A DNA stretch of 64,000 nt from Nocardia panacis. Its GTDB lineage: Bacteria > Actinomycetota > Actinomycetes > Mycobacteriales > Mycobacteriaceae. Shown piece by piece: positions 53,366-62,299 of this stretch (position 1 is its first letter; every line of letters starts with the position of its first letter). Location of the stretch: positions 434,001 to 498,000 of the forward strand of contig NZ_QZFU01000029.1 of NCBI RefSeq assembly GCF_003598715.1. Reading direction: 5' to 3'. The position numbers were made by a program, and so were the translations under genes. The notes under the pieces are model-generated. The model had not been told where the DNA came from. It did not search any database and saw nothing but the letters and a program-made list of their open reading frames with translations.

Positions 53366-56300
53366 TCACACATTGCGACGGTATTGGCCCCCAACCGTGA
53401 AGAAGGTGTCGGTGATCTGCTGCAGCGTGCACACCCTGGCCGCGTCCATCAGGACCTCGAAAATATTGTCCTCGGTGCGGGCCACGGCCTCGAGCCTGCG
53501 CAGCGCGGCGTGCGCGGCGTCGCGATGGCGCCGCTGGAATTCGTGGACCCGGTCGAGTTGGGAACGTTTCTCGGCTTCGGTGCCGCGCGCCAGTTCCAGC
53601 CGCGGCGCCGGTTCGCCGTGCGGGGCGCGGAAGGTGTTGACCCCGATGATGGGCAGTGTCCCATCGTGTTTGCGCTGTTCGTAGCGCATCGACTCGTCCT
53701 GGATCCGCCCGCGCTGATAGCCGGTCTCCATCGCGCCGAGGACGCCGCCGCGTTCGCTGATCCGATCGAATTCCGCCAGGACCGCCGCCTCGACGAGGTC
53801 GGTGAGCTCGTCGACGAGATAGCTGCCCTGCAGCGGGTTCTCGTTCATGGCCACGCCCCATTCGCGATTGATGATCAGCTGAATGGCCAGCGCGCGGCGC
53901 ACCGATTCCTCGCTCGGCGTGGTGACCGCCTCGTCGTAGGCATTGGTGTGCAGGCTGTTGCAGTTGTCGTAACTGGCGATGAGCGCCTGCAGCGTGGTGC
54001 GAATGTCGTTGAATCCCATCTCCTGCGCGTGCAGCGAGCGACCGGAGGTCTGGATGTGGTACTTCAGTTTCTGGGAGCGCTCGGCGGCGCCGTAGCGGTC
54101 GCGCATGGCGATGGCCCAGATTCGCCGGGCCACCCGCCCGATCACCGAATATTCCGGATCCATGCCATTGGAGAAGAAATATGAGAGGTTCGGCGCGAAA
54201 TCATCGATGCGCATGCCGCGCGCGAGATAGGCCTCCACATAGGTGAATCCGTTGGCGAGGGTGAAGGCCAGTTGGCTGATCGGATTGGCCCCGGCCTCGG
54301 CGATGTGGTAGCCGGAGATGGAGACCGAGTAGAAATTGCGGACGCTGTTGCGCACGAACCATTCCTGAATATCGGCCATCATGCGCAGGCTGAATTCGGT
54401 GGAGAAGATGCAGGTGTTCTGGCCCTGGTCCTCCTTGAGGATGTCGGCCTGCACGGTGCCGCGCACGGTGGCCAGCGTGGCGGCGCGCACCTCGGCCGCC
54501 TCCTCGGCGGTCGGTTCGCGTCCCTGTTCGCTGGTGAAGCGTTCCAGCGCTTGGTCTATGGCGGTATTGAGGAAGTAGGCCAGGATGGTGGGGGCCGGGC
54601 CGTTGATGGTCATGGAGACCGAGGTGGTTGGCGCGGTGAGGTCGAATCCGGCGTAGAGGGCCGTCATATCGTCGAGTGAGGCGATGGAGACGCCGGAGGT
54701 GCCGACTTTGCCGTAGATATCGGGGCGTTCGGCCGGGTCGTGCCCGTAGAGGGTCACCGAATCGAAGGCGGTGGACAGCCGTTTGGCCGTCGAATGCTCG
54801 CTGAGCACCTTGAAGCGGCGGTTGGTGCGGAAGGGATCGCCCTCACCGGCGAACATGCGGGCCGGGTCCTCGCCGTCGCGTTTGAACGGGAAGACGCCCG
54901 CGGTGAAGGGGAAGCGGCCGGGGAGGTTCTCGGCGCGCAGGAAGCGGAGCAGTTCACCGTGATCGGTGTAGCGGGGCAGTGCGACGCGCGGAATCGTGTT
55001 GCCGGACAGTGTCTCTCGGCGCAGTGGGGTGCGGATCTCGCGGTCGCGCACCCGAAATACCTGCTCCTCGCCGCGATAGGAGTCGGCCAGTGCGGGCCAT
55101 TCGGCGAGCAGCGCAGCATTGTCCGCGCTCAGCTCGGTGCGGGCCTTGTCGGCGAGGGCGATGACGGCCGGGTCGTCGGGGAGTTCGGCGGCCACCTGCG
55201 CCAGCCGCTGAATCCGCTGTGCCACCGGGATTTGCGTCGCCGTCTCGGCGTGGTAGGCGCGCACCGTGTCGGCGATTTCGGCCAGATAGCGCACCCTGGC
55301 AGGCGGAATGATCTGGGCGAATCTGGTCGAAGCGCGGATCTCGACGTGCGGAAGTGTGCCCTGCTGCAAGGGAAGTCCGCGCGCGGCGAGCAACTCCGTG
55401 AGGTGCTGGTACAGCGCCGTGACACCGTCGTCGTTGAAAGTCGCGGCGCTGGTGCCGAATACCGGCATGTCCTCGGGCGCGGCCCCGAAGGCCCCGCGAT
55501 TGCGAATGAGCTGACGGGCCACATCGCGCAGCGCGTCGGCCGCGCCGCGCCGCTCGAACTTGTTGACCGCCACCACATCCGCGTAATCCAGCATGTCGAT
55601 CTTCTCCAGCTGGGAGGCCGCGCCGAATTCTGGTGTCATCACATACAGCGCGAGATCGACATGGTCGACTACCGCCGCGTCGCCCTGCCCGATTCCGGGC
55701 GTCTCCAGGATGATCAGGTCGTAGCCTGCGGCCTTGCACGCGGTGATCATGCCGTCGATGCCGTTGGGCAGTTCCCGCGCGCCGCGGGTGGCCAGGGAGC
55801 GGAAGAAGATGTGCGCGCCGTCCAGGGCGTTCATCCTGATGCGGTCGCCGAGCAGCGCGCCGCCGCCGCGTCGGCGGGTGGGGTCCACCGCGAGCACGGC
55901 TACCCGCAGTTTGTCCTGTTGGTCCGAGCGCAGCCGACGCACCAATTCGTCGGTGAGCGAGGACTTTCCGGACCCGCCGGTGCCGGTGATGCCGAGGACC
56001 GGCACGGTGCGTGCCGCCGCGGCCGCGTCGAGACCCTGTCGGATATCCGGGGGTAGCGCGTCCTGCTGCAGGCAGGTGAGGGTGCGGGCGAGTGCGGGGC
56101 GCTCGCCCGCGAGCACCGCCTCGAGCACGGGCGGTTCGGTGGCGGGGTCCGCATCGCATTCGCGGATGAGTCGATTGATCATGCCGGGCAGGCCGAGTCG
56201 CTGCCCGTCCTCGGGGGAGAAGATGGTGACGCCCGCGGCCGCGAGCCGTGCGATCTCCGCCGCGACGATCACCCCGCCGCCTCCGCCGAAGATCCGAACA

Positions 56301-56584
56301 TGTTCGGCCCCGGCCTTTTTCAGCGAGTCGGCCAGATACTCGAAGTATTCGACGTGGCCACCCTGGTAGGAGCTGACGGCGACGCCCTGCACATCCTCGG
56401 TGAGCACCGCGTCGAGGACCTCGGCCACCGAGCGGTTGTGTCCGAGGTGGATCACCTCCGCGCCCTGGGCCTGCAGAATGCGCCGCATGATGTTGATGGC
56501 CGCGTCGTGGCCGTCGAACAGCGCCGCCGAGGTGACGAATCGAATGGGGTGCGTCAGTGTGTGCAGCTGAGTGTGATCGGCCAC
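53366..56584 (-). CDS. icmF: Fused isobutyryl-CoA mutase (IcmF)
   Basis: Coenzyme B12 enzyme that interconverts isobutyryl-CoA and n-butyryl-CoA and carries its own G-protein chaperone. Order in the 1072-residue product: B12-binding domain (about 12-145, with lower-ligand His26 in FDGHDAAINIMRRI and SSYQGGH); MeaB-like GTPase domain (about 160-420) with P-loop GITGTGGSGKSS near residue 200 and VDPTRRRGGG; linker; then the mutase TIM barrel (about 520-1072) with PGRFPFTAGVFPFKRDGEDPARMFAGEGDP and DDMTALYAGFDLTAPTTSVSMT. GTG 56582-56584. It is divergent from the mms operon, with TTGGACGTCCAA-type palindromes between them, so the two are likely co-regulated branches of isobutyryl-CoA use. Confidence 0.95.
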   Translation of the reverse strand: MADHTQLHTLTHPIRFVTSAALFDGHDAAINIMRRILQAQGAEVIHLGHNRSVAEVLDAVLTEDVQGVAVSSYQGGHVEYFEYLADSLKKAGAEHVRIFGGGGGVIVAAEIARLAAAGVTIFSPEDGQRLGLPGMINRLIRECDADPATEPPVLEAVLAGERPALARTLTCLQQDALPPDIRQGLDAAAAARTVPVLGITGTGGSGKSSLTDELVRRLRSDQQDKLRVAVLAVDPTRRRGGGALLGDRIRMNALDGAHIFFRSLATRGARELPNGIDGMITACKAAGYDLIILETPGIGQGDAAVVDHVDLALYVMTPEFGAASQLEKIDMLDYADVVAVNKFERRGAADALRDVARQLIRNRGAFGAAPEDMPVFGTSAATFNDDGVTALYQHLTELLAARGLPLQQGTLPHVEIRASTRFAQIIPPARVRYLAEIADTVRAYHAETATQIPVAQRIQRLAQVAAELPDDPAVIALADKARTELSADNAALLAEWPALADSYRGEEQVFRVRDREIRTPLRRETLSGNTIPRVALPRYTDHGELLRFLRAENLPGRFPFTAGVFPFKRDGEDPARMFAGEGDPFRTNRRFKVLSEHSTAKRLSTAFDSVTLYGHDPAERPDIYGKVGTSGVSIASLDDMTALYAGFDLTAPTTSVSMTINGPAPTILAYFLNTAIDQALERFTSEQGREPTAEEAAEVRAATLATVRGTVQADILKEDQGQNTCIFSTEFSLRMMADIQEWFVRNSVRNFYSVSISGYHIAEAGANPISQLAFTLANGFTYVEAYLARGMRIDDFAPNLSYFFSNGMDPEYSVIGRVARRIWAIAMRDRYGAAERSQKLKYHIQTSGRSLHAQEMGFNDIRTTLQALIASYDNCNSLHTNAYDEAVTTPSEESVRRALAIQLIINREWGVAMNENPLQGSYLVDELTDLVEAAVLAEFDRISERGGVLGAMETGYQRGRIQDESMRYEQRKHDGTLPIIGVNTFRAPHGEPAPRLELARGTEAEKRSQLDRVHEFQRRHRDAAHAALRRLEAVARTEDNIFEVLMDAARVCTLQQITDTFFTVGGQYRRNV

Positions 56585-56616
56585 GGGATGCCTCCGGCGA
56601 GTCCGACGCCCGATAT

Positions 56617-56628
56617 TAGGACGTCAAA
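56617..56628. promoter_or_regulatory. Operator half-copy on the icmF side
   Basis: tag-gacgtc-aaa, sharing the GACGTC core and flanks of the perfect site at 56729. It lies 33 bp upstream of the icmF start codon, in a position to block icmF transcription. Confidence 0.5.
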
Positions 56629-56728
56629 CCAAGCCTACGGTGACTCAAATCACAACGCCAGCGACGCGGCCGGGCCGCCCGATTGTGAAAGTGGGATGAA
56701 TCACATCCGGTTCCGGCTCTCGATATAC

Positions 56729-56740
56729 TTGGACGTCCAA
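56729..56740. promoter_or_regulatory. Operator candidate of the mms operon, TTGGACGTCCAA
   Basis: Perfect 12-bp palindrome in the 193-bp icmF/mmsA gap, 37 bp before the mmsA ATG. TATACT at 56724-56729 abuts it, so a repressor here would cover a -10 element. No regulator gene is adjacent. Confidence 0.6.
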
Positions 56741-56777
56741 CTATAGGATCGCCGCAGATCGCGCAGAAAGGACTGGC

Positions 56778-58343
56778 ATGGTTCGCGAACTCACCCACTT
56801 CATCGGTGGCACCCATGTGTCGGGAACCTCCGGCAACTTCGGGGATGTCTACGACCCGAATATCGGCCAGGTGCAGGCCAAGGTGCCGCTGGCCAGCAAG
56901 GACGAGGTCCTCGCGGCCATCGCCGACGCGGCGGCGGCCCAGCCGGTATGGGCCGCGTTCAATCCGCAGAAGCGGGCGCGCGTGCTGATGCGCTTCCTCG
57001 CCCTGGTGCAGGACGAGATGGACTCGCTGGCCGCGCTGCTGTCCAGCGAGCACGGCAAGACCATCGCCGACGCCAAGGGCGATATCCAGCGCGGACTCGA
57101 GGTCGTCGAATTCGCCGCGGGCATCCCGCACCTGCTCAAGGGCGAATACACCGAGAGCGCGGGCACCGGCATCGACGTCTACTCCATGCGCCAGCCGCTG
57201 GGCGTGGTCGCGGGCATCACCCCGTTCAACTTCCCGGCCATGATCCCGCTGTGGAAGGCGGGCCCCGCACTGGCATGCGGAAATGCCTTCGTGCTCAAGC
57301 CTTCCGAGCGCGACCCTTCGGTGCCGCTGCGGCTCGCCGAGCTGTTCCTCGAGGCCGGACTTCCCCCCGGTGTCTTCAATGTGATCCAGGGCGACAAGGT
57401 CGCGGTGGACACGCTGCTGCACGATCCGCGCATCAAAGCCGTCGGTTTCGTCGGCTCCACCCCGATCGCGCAGTACATCTACGAGACCGCGACCGCGAAT
57501 GGCAAGCGCGCCCAGTGTTTCGGCGGCGCGAAGAACCACGCCATCGTCATGCCGGACGCCGACCTCGACGATGTCGCCGACCAATTGATCGGCGCGGGTT
57601 ACGGATCCGCCGGTGAGCGCTGCATGGCCATCTCGGTGGCCGTCCCCGTCGGCGAGGAGACCGCCGATCGCCTGGTGGCCAAGCTGACCGAGCGCGTGCA
57701 CAAGCTGAATATCGGTCGCTCCGACGATCCGGGCGCGGACTTCGGCCCGCTGGTCGGTCGCGACGGGGTGGACCGGGTCAACCGCTACGTCCAGATCGGC
57801 ATCGATGAGGGGGCCGAACTGGTGGTGGACGGGCGCGGCGTGCAGGTCGAGGGCGGCGAGGACGGCTACTTCGTTGGCGCGACGCTGTTCGACCGGGTGA
57901 CCCCGCAGATGCGGATCTACCGCGACGAGATCTTCGGGCCGGTGCTCGCTGTGGTCCGTGCCAAGGACTACGCCGAGGGCCTGCGCCTGGCCAATGAGCA
58001 CGAATACGGCAATGGCGTGGCCATTTTCACCCGCGACGGCGATACCGCCCGCGATTTCGCCGCGCGCGTGCAGGTCGGCATGGTCGGTATCAATGTGCCG
58101 ATTCCGGTCCCGATCGCCTACCACACCTTCGGCGGCTGGAAGCGCTCCGGATTCGGCGATCTCAATCAGCACGGCCCGGATTCGATCCGCTTCTACACCA
58201 AGACCAAGACGGTGACGCAGCGCTGGCCGGAAGGAATCAGGGGCACCGCGGGTTCTGGGAGTTCTGTGGACTCCGCTGCTGTTTCTTCTGGGAGCTCCGC
58301 GGGCTCCGCTCCCAACGCTTTCGTTATCCCGACGATGGACTGA
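56778..58343 (+). CDS. mmsA: Methylmalonate-semialdehyde dehydrogenase (CoA-acylating)
   Basis: Converts methylmalonate semialdehyde to propionyl-CoA and CO2 with NAD and CoA, ending the valine pathway. The 521-residue product has IVMPDADLDDVADQLIGAGYGSAGERC with catalytic Cys282 in ERCMAIS, PFNFPAMIPLWKAGPALACG, LKPSERDPSVPLRLAEL, and the family's C-terminal KRSGFGDLNQHGPDSIRFYTKTKTVTQRWP. After that the protein carries an extra low-complexity tail, about residues 485-521, GSGSSVDSAAV followed by SSGSSAGSAPN, whose DNA shares a 16-nt repeat with purE. ATG 56778, preceded by AAAGGA. First gene of the mms operon. Confidence 0.95.
   Translation: MVRELTHFIGGTHVSGTSGNFGDVYDPNIGQVQAKVPLASKDEVLAAIADAAAAQPVWAAFNPQKRARVLMRFLALVQDEMDSLAALLSSEHGKTIADAKGDIQRGLEVVEFAAGIPHLLKGEYTESAGTGIDVYSMRQPLGVVAGITPFNFPAMIPLWKAGPALACGNAFVLKPSERDPSVPLRLAELFLEAGLPPGVFNVIQGDKVAVDTLLHDPRIKAVGFVGSTPIAQYIYETATANGKRAQCFGGAKNHAIVMPDADLDDVADQLIGAGYGSAGERCMAISVAVPVGEETADRLVAKLTERVHKLNIGRSDDPGADFGPLVGRDGVDRVNRYVQIGIDEGAELVVDGRGVQVEGGEDGYFVGATLFDRVTPQMRIYRDEIFGPVLAVVRAKDYAEGLRLANEHEYGNGVAIFTRDGDTARDFAARVQVGMVGINVPIPVPIAYHTFGGWKRSGFGDLNQHGPDSIRFYTKTKTVTQRWPEGIRGTAGSGSSVDSAAVSSGSSAGSAPNAFVIPTMD
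58246..58325 (+). repeat. Dispersed repeat element in the 3' end of mmsA
   Basis: Low-complexity stretch rich in ggctccgc/ttctggg units. gctccgcgggctccgc at 58294-58309 is identical to 8235-8250 in the purE tandem repeat 50 kb away. It is in frame and adds a Ser/Gly/Ala tail to MmsA beyond the family's usual C-terminus. Confidence 0.75.
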
Positions 58344-58348
58344 CGCAG

Positions 58349-59488
58349 ATGTTCGCCCTGGACGAAGACGAACGCGCCATCCGCGATACCGCGCGCGATT
58401 TCGCCGATGAATTCCTGGCCCCGCACGCGCTGGAATGGGATGAGCACAAACACTTTCCGGTGGATGTGCTGCGCAAAGCCGGTCCGCTCGGCCTGGGCGG
58501 GGTCTATGTGCGCGAGGATGTGGGCGGTTCGCAATTGCGCCGACTCGACGCGGTGCGGGTGTTCGAGCAGTTGGCCACCGGCTGCCCGGCCATCGCCGCC
58601 TACATCTCCATTCACAATATGGCCGCCTGGATGATCGACGCCTACGGCGACGACGCCCAGCGGCGGCGCTGGCTGCCCGGACTGACCTCGATGCAGACCC
58701 TGGCCAGCTACGCGCTCACCGAACCGGGCGTCGGATCCGACGCGGCGGCCCTGAGCACCAAGGCCGTTCGCGACGGCGAGGACTACATCCTCAATGGCGT
58801 CAAGCAATTCATCTCCGGCGCGGGCAGCACCGATGTGTATGTCGTGATGGTCCGCACCGGAGCCGAAGGCGCGCGCGGCATTTCGGCCATTGTGGTTCCC
58901 GCCGACACACCGGGACTGTCCTTCGGACCCAATGAGCGCAAGATGGGATGGAACGCCCAGCCGACCCGTCAGGTGATCTTTACCGACGCCAGGGTGCCGG
59001 TGGCGAACCGGCTCGGCGCGGAGGGCGACGGCTTCCGGATCGCCATGAATGGGCTCAATGGCGGTCGTCTCAATATCGCCGCCTGCTCGGTCGGTGGCGG
59101 ACAGGCCGCACTCGACAAGACCGTCCCCTATCTGGCCCAGCGGCACGCGTTCGGCGCACCCCTGCTCGGGAATCAGGCGCTGCAATTCGAATTGGCCGAT
59201 ATGCGTACGCAATTGGAGGCCGCGCGGACCCTGCTGTGGCGGGCGGCCGCCGCACTCGACGCCGATGCCCCCGACAAGGTGGAACTGTGCGCGATGGCGA
59301 AGCGGTTCGCCACCGACGCCGGTTTCGAGGTCGCCAACAAGGCGCTGCAATTGCACGGCGGTTACGGTTATCTGGCCGAATACGGCCTGGAGAAGATCGT
59401 GCGCGACCTGCGCGTGCACCAGATTCTCGAGGGCGCCAACGAAATCATGCGGGTGGTCGTCGCCCGCTCGGTGGTAGGAGCAGCATGA
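58349..59488 (+). CDS. Acyl-CoA dehydrogenase, probable isobutyryl-CoA dehydrogenase
   Basis: Flavoprotein that desaturates isobutyryl-CoA to methacrylyl-CoA in valine breakdown (role inferred from the operon). The 379-residue product has ASYALTEPGVGSDAAALST and KQFISGAGSTDVY (FAD and substrate), KMGWNAQPTRQVIFTDARVPVANRLG, RHAFGAPLLGNQALQFELAD and the C-terminal LHGGYGYLAEYGLEKIVRDLRVHQILEG with catalytic Glu361. Length and the second-half signature match the isobutyryl/short-branched subfamily (FadE9 group). Starts 5 nt after mmsA; its 3' end overlaps the next gene by 4 nt. Confidence 0.93.
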   Translation: MFALDEDERAIRDTARDFADEFLAPHALEWDEHKHFPVDVLRKAGPLGLGGVYVREDVGGSQLRRLDAVRVFEQLATGCPAIAAYISIHNMAAWMIDAYGDDAQRRRWLPGLTSMQTLASYALTEPGVGSDAAALSTKAVRDGEDYILNGVKQFISGAGSTDVYVVMVRTGAEGARGISAIVVPADTPGLSFGPNERKMGWNAQPTRQVIFTDARVPVANRLGAEGDGFRIAMNGLNGGRLNIAACSVGGGQAALDKTVPYLAQRHAFGAPLLGNQALQFELADMRTQLEAARTLLWRAAAALDADAPDKVELCAMAKRFATDAGFEVANKALQLHGGYGYLAEYGLEKIVRDLRVHQILEGANEIMRVVVARSVVGAA

Positions 59489-60558
59489 CCGAACCCGAAG
59501 TCCTGATCGAGCGTCGCGATGGCCTGGGCCTGATCACCCTGAACCGGCCCGGGGCCATCAACGCGCTGAATCACCCGATGACGCTGGCGATCACGCGGGC
59601 GCTGCGGGAATGGGCCGAGGACGACGCGGTGCGCACGGTCGCACTCATCGGCGCGGGGGAGCGGGGACTGTGCGCGGGCGGCGATATCGTCGCCATCCAC
59701 GCCGACGCCTCCGGTGCGGATCTCGCCCACCCGGCCCAAACACCCACCGGCCGCTTCTGGCGCGAGGAGTACCTCCTCAACGCGCTCATCGCCCGCTACC
59801 CGAAACCGTATGTGGTGGTGATGGACGGCATCGTGATGGGCGGCGGGGTCGGGCTGTCCGGCCACGGTAGCCACCGCATCGTCACCGAGCGGTCGAAGGT
59901 GGGCATGCCGGAGGTCGGTATCGGCTTCGTCCCGGATGTCGGTGGCACCTATCTGCTTTCGCGCGCGCCGGGCGAACTGGGCACCCACGTGGGCTTGACC
60001 ACCGCGCGGATGACGGCGGGCGATGCCATCGCCGCCGGTTTCGCCGACTACTTCGTGACCGCCGAACACATTCCGGCACTGCTGGATACGCTGCGCACCG
60101 AGTCGGCGGATGTCGCCGTGGCCAAATTCGCGACGACCGCACCGGAATCGGCGCTGTCGGCGGCCCGCTCGTGGATCGACGACTGCTACGGCGCGGATTC
60201 GGTGGAGCAGATCGTGGACCGACTGCGCGCGAGCGCGGAACCCGCCGCCAATGCGGCCGCCGCCGAGATTCTCACGAAATCGCCGGTGGCGCTGAAGGTC
60301 ACGCTGCGGGCGCTGCGCGCGGCACGCGGACTGCCCGCCCTCGAGTCCGCGCTGAATCAGGAGTACCGGATCTCGCTGGCCGCGTTGGCCTCGCACGATC
60401 TGGTCGAGGGCATCAGGGCGCAGGTCATCGACAAGGACCGCGACCCGAAGTGGTCGCCCGCCGGTTTGGCCGAGGTCTCCGCCGCTCAGGTGGACGCGTA
60501 CTTCGCCGAATTGGGTTCCGACGAATTGGGTTTGGTAGCACCGGAGGTACAGCAGTGA
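59485..60558 (+). CDS. 3-Hydroxyisobutyryl-CoA hydrolase (enoyl-CoA hydratase family)
   Basis: Crotonase-fold hydrolase of 357 residues that releases 3-hydroxyisobutyrate from its CoA ester, the committing step of the valine pathway. The pattern ALIGAGERGLCAGGDIVAIH and YPKPYVVVMDGIVMGGGVGLSGHGSHRIVTE (oxyanion hole) followed by MPEVGIGFVPDVGGTYLLSR is diagnostic of the HIBCH subgroup, in which the Glu and Asp catalytic residues lie in that block; a longer C-terminal helix bundle (ILTKSPVALKVTLRALRAAR) also distinguishes it from ordinary hydratases. ATG 59485 and GTG 60555 of the next gene show 4-nt overlaps on both sides. Confidence 0.93.
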   Translation: MTEPEVLIERRDGLGLITLNRPGAINALNHPMTLAITRALREWAEDDAVRTVALIGAGERGLCAGGDIVAIHADASGADLAHPAQTPTGRFWREEYLLNALIARYPKPYVVVMDGIVMGGGVGLSGHGSHRIVTERSKVGMPEVGIGFVPDVGGTYLLSRAPGELGTHVGLTTARMTAGDAIAAGFADYFVTAEHIPALLDTLRTESADVAVAKFATTAPESALSAARSWIDDCYGADSVEQIVDRLRASAEPAANAAAAEILTKSPVALKVTLRALRAARGLPALESALNQEYRISLAALASHDLVEGIRAQVIDKDRDPKWSPAGLAEVSAAQVDAYFAELGSDELGLVAPEVQQ

Positions 60559-61466
60559 CACAAAGCAGTGCGACACAGCGGATAGGTTTCCTCGGCCTCG
60601 GCCATATGGGCGCGCCGATGGCGGCCAACCTGGTCCGGGCGGGCCACGAGGTCCTCGCCTACGACCCGGTGCCCGCGGCCCGCGAGCAGGCGGCCGAGAA
60701 TGGTGCGACCGTGGTGGATTCGGCCGCCGCGGCGGCAGCGGGCCGTGACCTGGTCATCACCATGCTGCCCAACGGCAAACTGGTGCTCGACGTCTACGCC
60801 GAACTGCTGCCCGCGGCCGATCCGGGCACCCTGTTCATCGACTGCTCCACCATCGATGTGGCCGACGCCAAGTCGGCGGCGGTGCTGGCCATCGGCGCCG
60901 GACATCGCGCGCTGGACGCCCCGGTCTCCGGCGGCGTCGGCGGGGCCACCGCGGGCACCCTGACCTTCATGGTCGGTGGCGGGGCCGCCGATTTCGCCGC
61001 CGCACTGCCCGTGCTCGAGGTCATGGGCGCGAAGGTGGTGCACTGCGGCGGCGCGGGCGTGGGCCAGGCCGCCAAGATTTGCAACAACATGCTGCTCGGC
61101 ATCTCCATGGTCGGCCTGTCCGAGGCACTGGTCCTCGGCGAGAAGCTGGGATTGAGCCACCAGTCCTTCTTCGACGTGGTCTCCACCGCCTCCGGCCAGA
61201 GTTGGGCGCTGACCAGCTACTGTCCCGTGCCCGGACCGGTCCCCGCCAGCCCCGCCAATAACGACTACCAGCCCGGCTTCGCCACCGCGCTCATGTCGAA
61301 GGATCTGGGTCTGGCCGCGAACGCGTTGCGGGAGAACAGTGTCGACGGTCGCCTCGGCTTGCTCGCGGCCGAGATCTACGCTCGCTTCAACCAGACCGAT
61401 GCGGGCCGCGATTTCTCCGCTATCGTCACTGACATTCGTAGCCGTTCCGACCAAGAGGATGCCTGA
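60555..61466 (+). CDS. mmsB: 3-Hydroxyisobutyrate dehydrogenase
   Basis: NAD-dependent dehydrogenase that makes methylmalonate semialdehyde from 3-hydroxyisobutyrate. The 303-residue product has the Rossmann motif IGFLGLGHMGAPMAANLVRAGH at its N-terminus, ITMLPNGKLVLDVY, the substrate-binding DAPVSGGVGGATAGTLTFMVGG, and the catalytic Lys region GAGVGQAAKICNNMLLGISM followed by SASGQSW-type residues. The C-terminal helical domain (about 165-300) ends with SKDLGLAANALRENS. GTG start overlaps the upstream stop by 4 nt. With its neighbours it completes the route from isobutyryl-CoA to propionyl-CoA. Confidence 0.94.
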   Translation: MTQSSATQRIGFLGLGHMGAPMAANLVRAGHEVLAYDPVPAAREQAAENGATVVDSAAAAAAGRDLVITMLPNGKLVLDVYAELLPAADPGTLFIDCSTIDVADAKSAAVLAIGAGHRALDAPVSGGVGGATAGTLTFMVGGGAADFAAALPVLEVMGAKVVHCGGAGVGQAAKICNNMLLGISMVGLSEALVLGEKLGLSHQSFFDVVSTASGQSWALTSYCPVPGPVPASPANNDYQPGFATALMSKDLGLAANALRENSVDGRLGLLAAEIYARFNQTDAGRDFSAIVTDIRSRSDQEDA

Positions 61467-61468
61467 AG

Positions 61469-62299
61469 ATGGATGCATCGCGTAGCGATTCCGCCGGGGG
61501 TGACGGCCGGGCGACGGGTGGGCGTCAAGATTTCGAGACGATCCTGCTGGAGCGCAAGGGTCGGGTCGGCTGGATCACGCTGAACCGCCCCAAGGCGCTC
61601 AATGCGCTGAACTCGCAGGTGCTCGACGATGTCATCGCCGCGCTCGACGAGTTGGAGGTCGACGCGGAGATCGGCGCGGTCGTCATCACCGGATCAGAGC
61701 GCGCCTTCGCGGCGGGTGCGGATATCAAGGAGATGCAGCCCAAGTCGTATATGGACATGTTCCTCGACGACTACTTCGCCCGCTGGGATCGGTTGGCCCA
61801 GTTCCGCAAGCCCACCATCGCCGCGGTCGCGGGCTACGCCCTGGGCGGCGGCTGCGAGTTGGCGATGATCTGCGATCTCCTGATCGCCGCCGACACCGCC
61901 AAATTCGGGCAGCCCGAGATCAAACTCGGTGTGATTCCCGGCATCGGCGGCTCCCAGCGGCTGACCCGCGCCATCGGCAAGGCCAAGGCGATGGACCTGG
62001 TGCTCACCGGTCGGAATATGGATGTCGAGGAGGCCGAGCGGGCCGGGCTGGTTTCCCGGATCGTGCCCGCCGACCAATTGCTCGACACCGCACTGGAAGT
62101 GGCCGAGACCATCGCCTCGATGTCCCTGCCGGTCGCCATGATCGCCAAGGAATCGGTGAACCGCGCCTTCGAGACCACCCTGGCCGAGGGACTGCGCTTC
62201 GAGCGGCGGGTATTCCACTCGCTGTTCGCCATCGAGGATCAGAAGGAAGGTATGGCCGCCTTCGTCGACAAGCGTCCGGCGAAGTTCACCAACCGCTGA
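61469..62299 (+). CDS. Enoyl-CoA hydratase (EchA8-like)
   Basis: Crotonase of 276 residues, likely the methacrylyl-CoA hydratase of the valine pathway (role inferred from position). The N-terminal 20 residues are a flexible Asp/Ser/Gly leader. Motifs: GWITLNRPKALNALNSQVL, AFAAGADIKEMQPKSYMD, and the catalytic pair in VAGYALGGGCELAMICDLL and GQPEIKLGVIPGIGGSQRL, where the two glutamates of the oxyanion hole lie. It starts 2 nt after mmsB and ends the mms operon. A related gene, echA8, is the broad mycobacterial hydratase. Confidence 0.9.
   Translation: MDASRSDSAGGDGRATGGRQDFETILLERKGRVGWITLNRPKALNALNSQVLDDVIAALDELEVDAEIGAVVITGSERAFAAGADIKEMQPKSYMDMFLDDYFARWDRLAQFRKPTIAAVAGYALGGGCELAMICDLLIAADTAKFGQPEIKLGVIPGIGGSQRLTRAIGKAKAMDLVLTGRNMDVEEAERAGLVSRIVPADQLLDTALEVAETIASMSLPVAMIAKESVNRAFETTLAEGLRFERRVFHSLFAIEDQKEGMAAFVDKRPAKFTNR

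Noticed and set aside
53366..56584. Separate MeaB GTPase and mutase subunits
   Set aside because: One uninterrupted frame contains the B12 domain, GTPase and mutase barrel in the order typical of IcmF, with no internal stop or frameshift.
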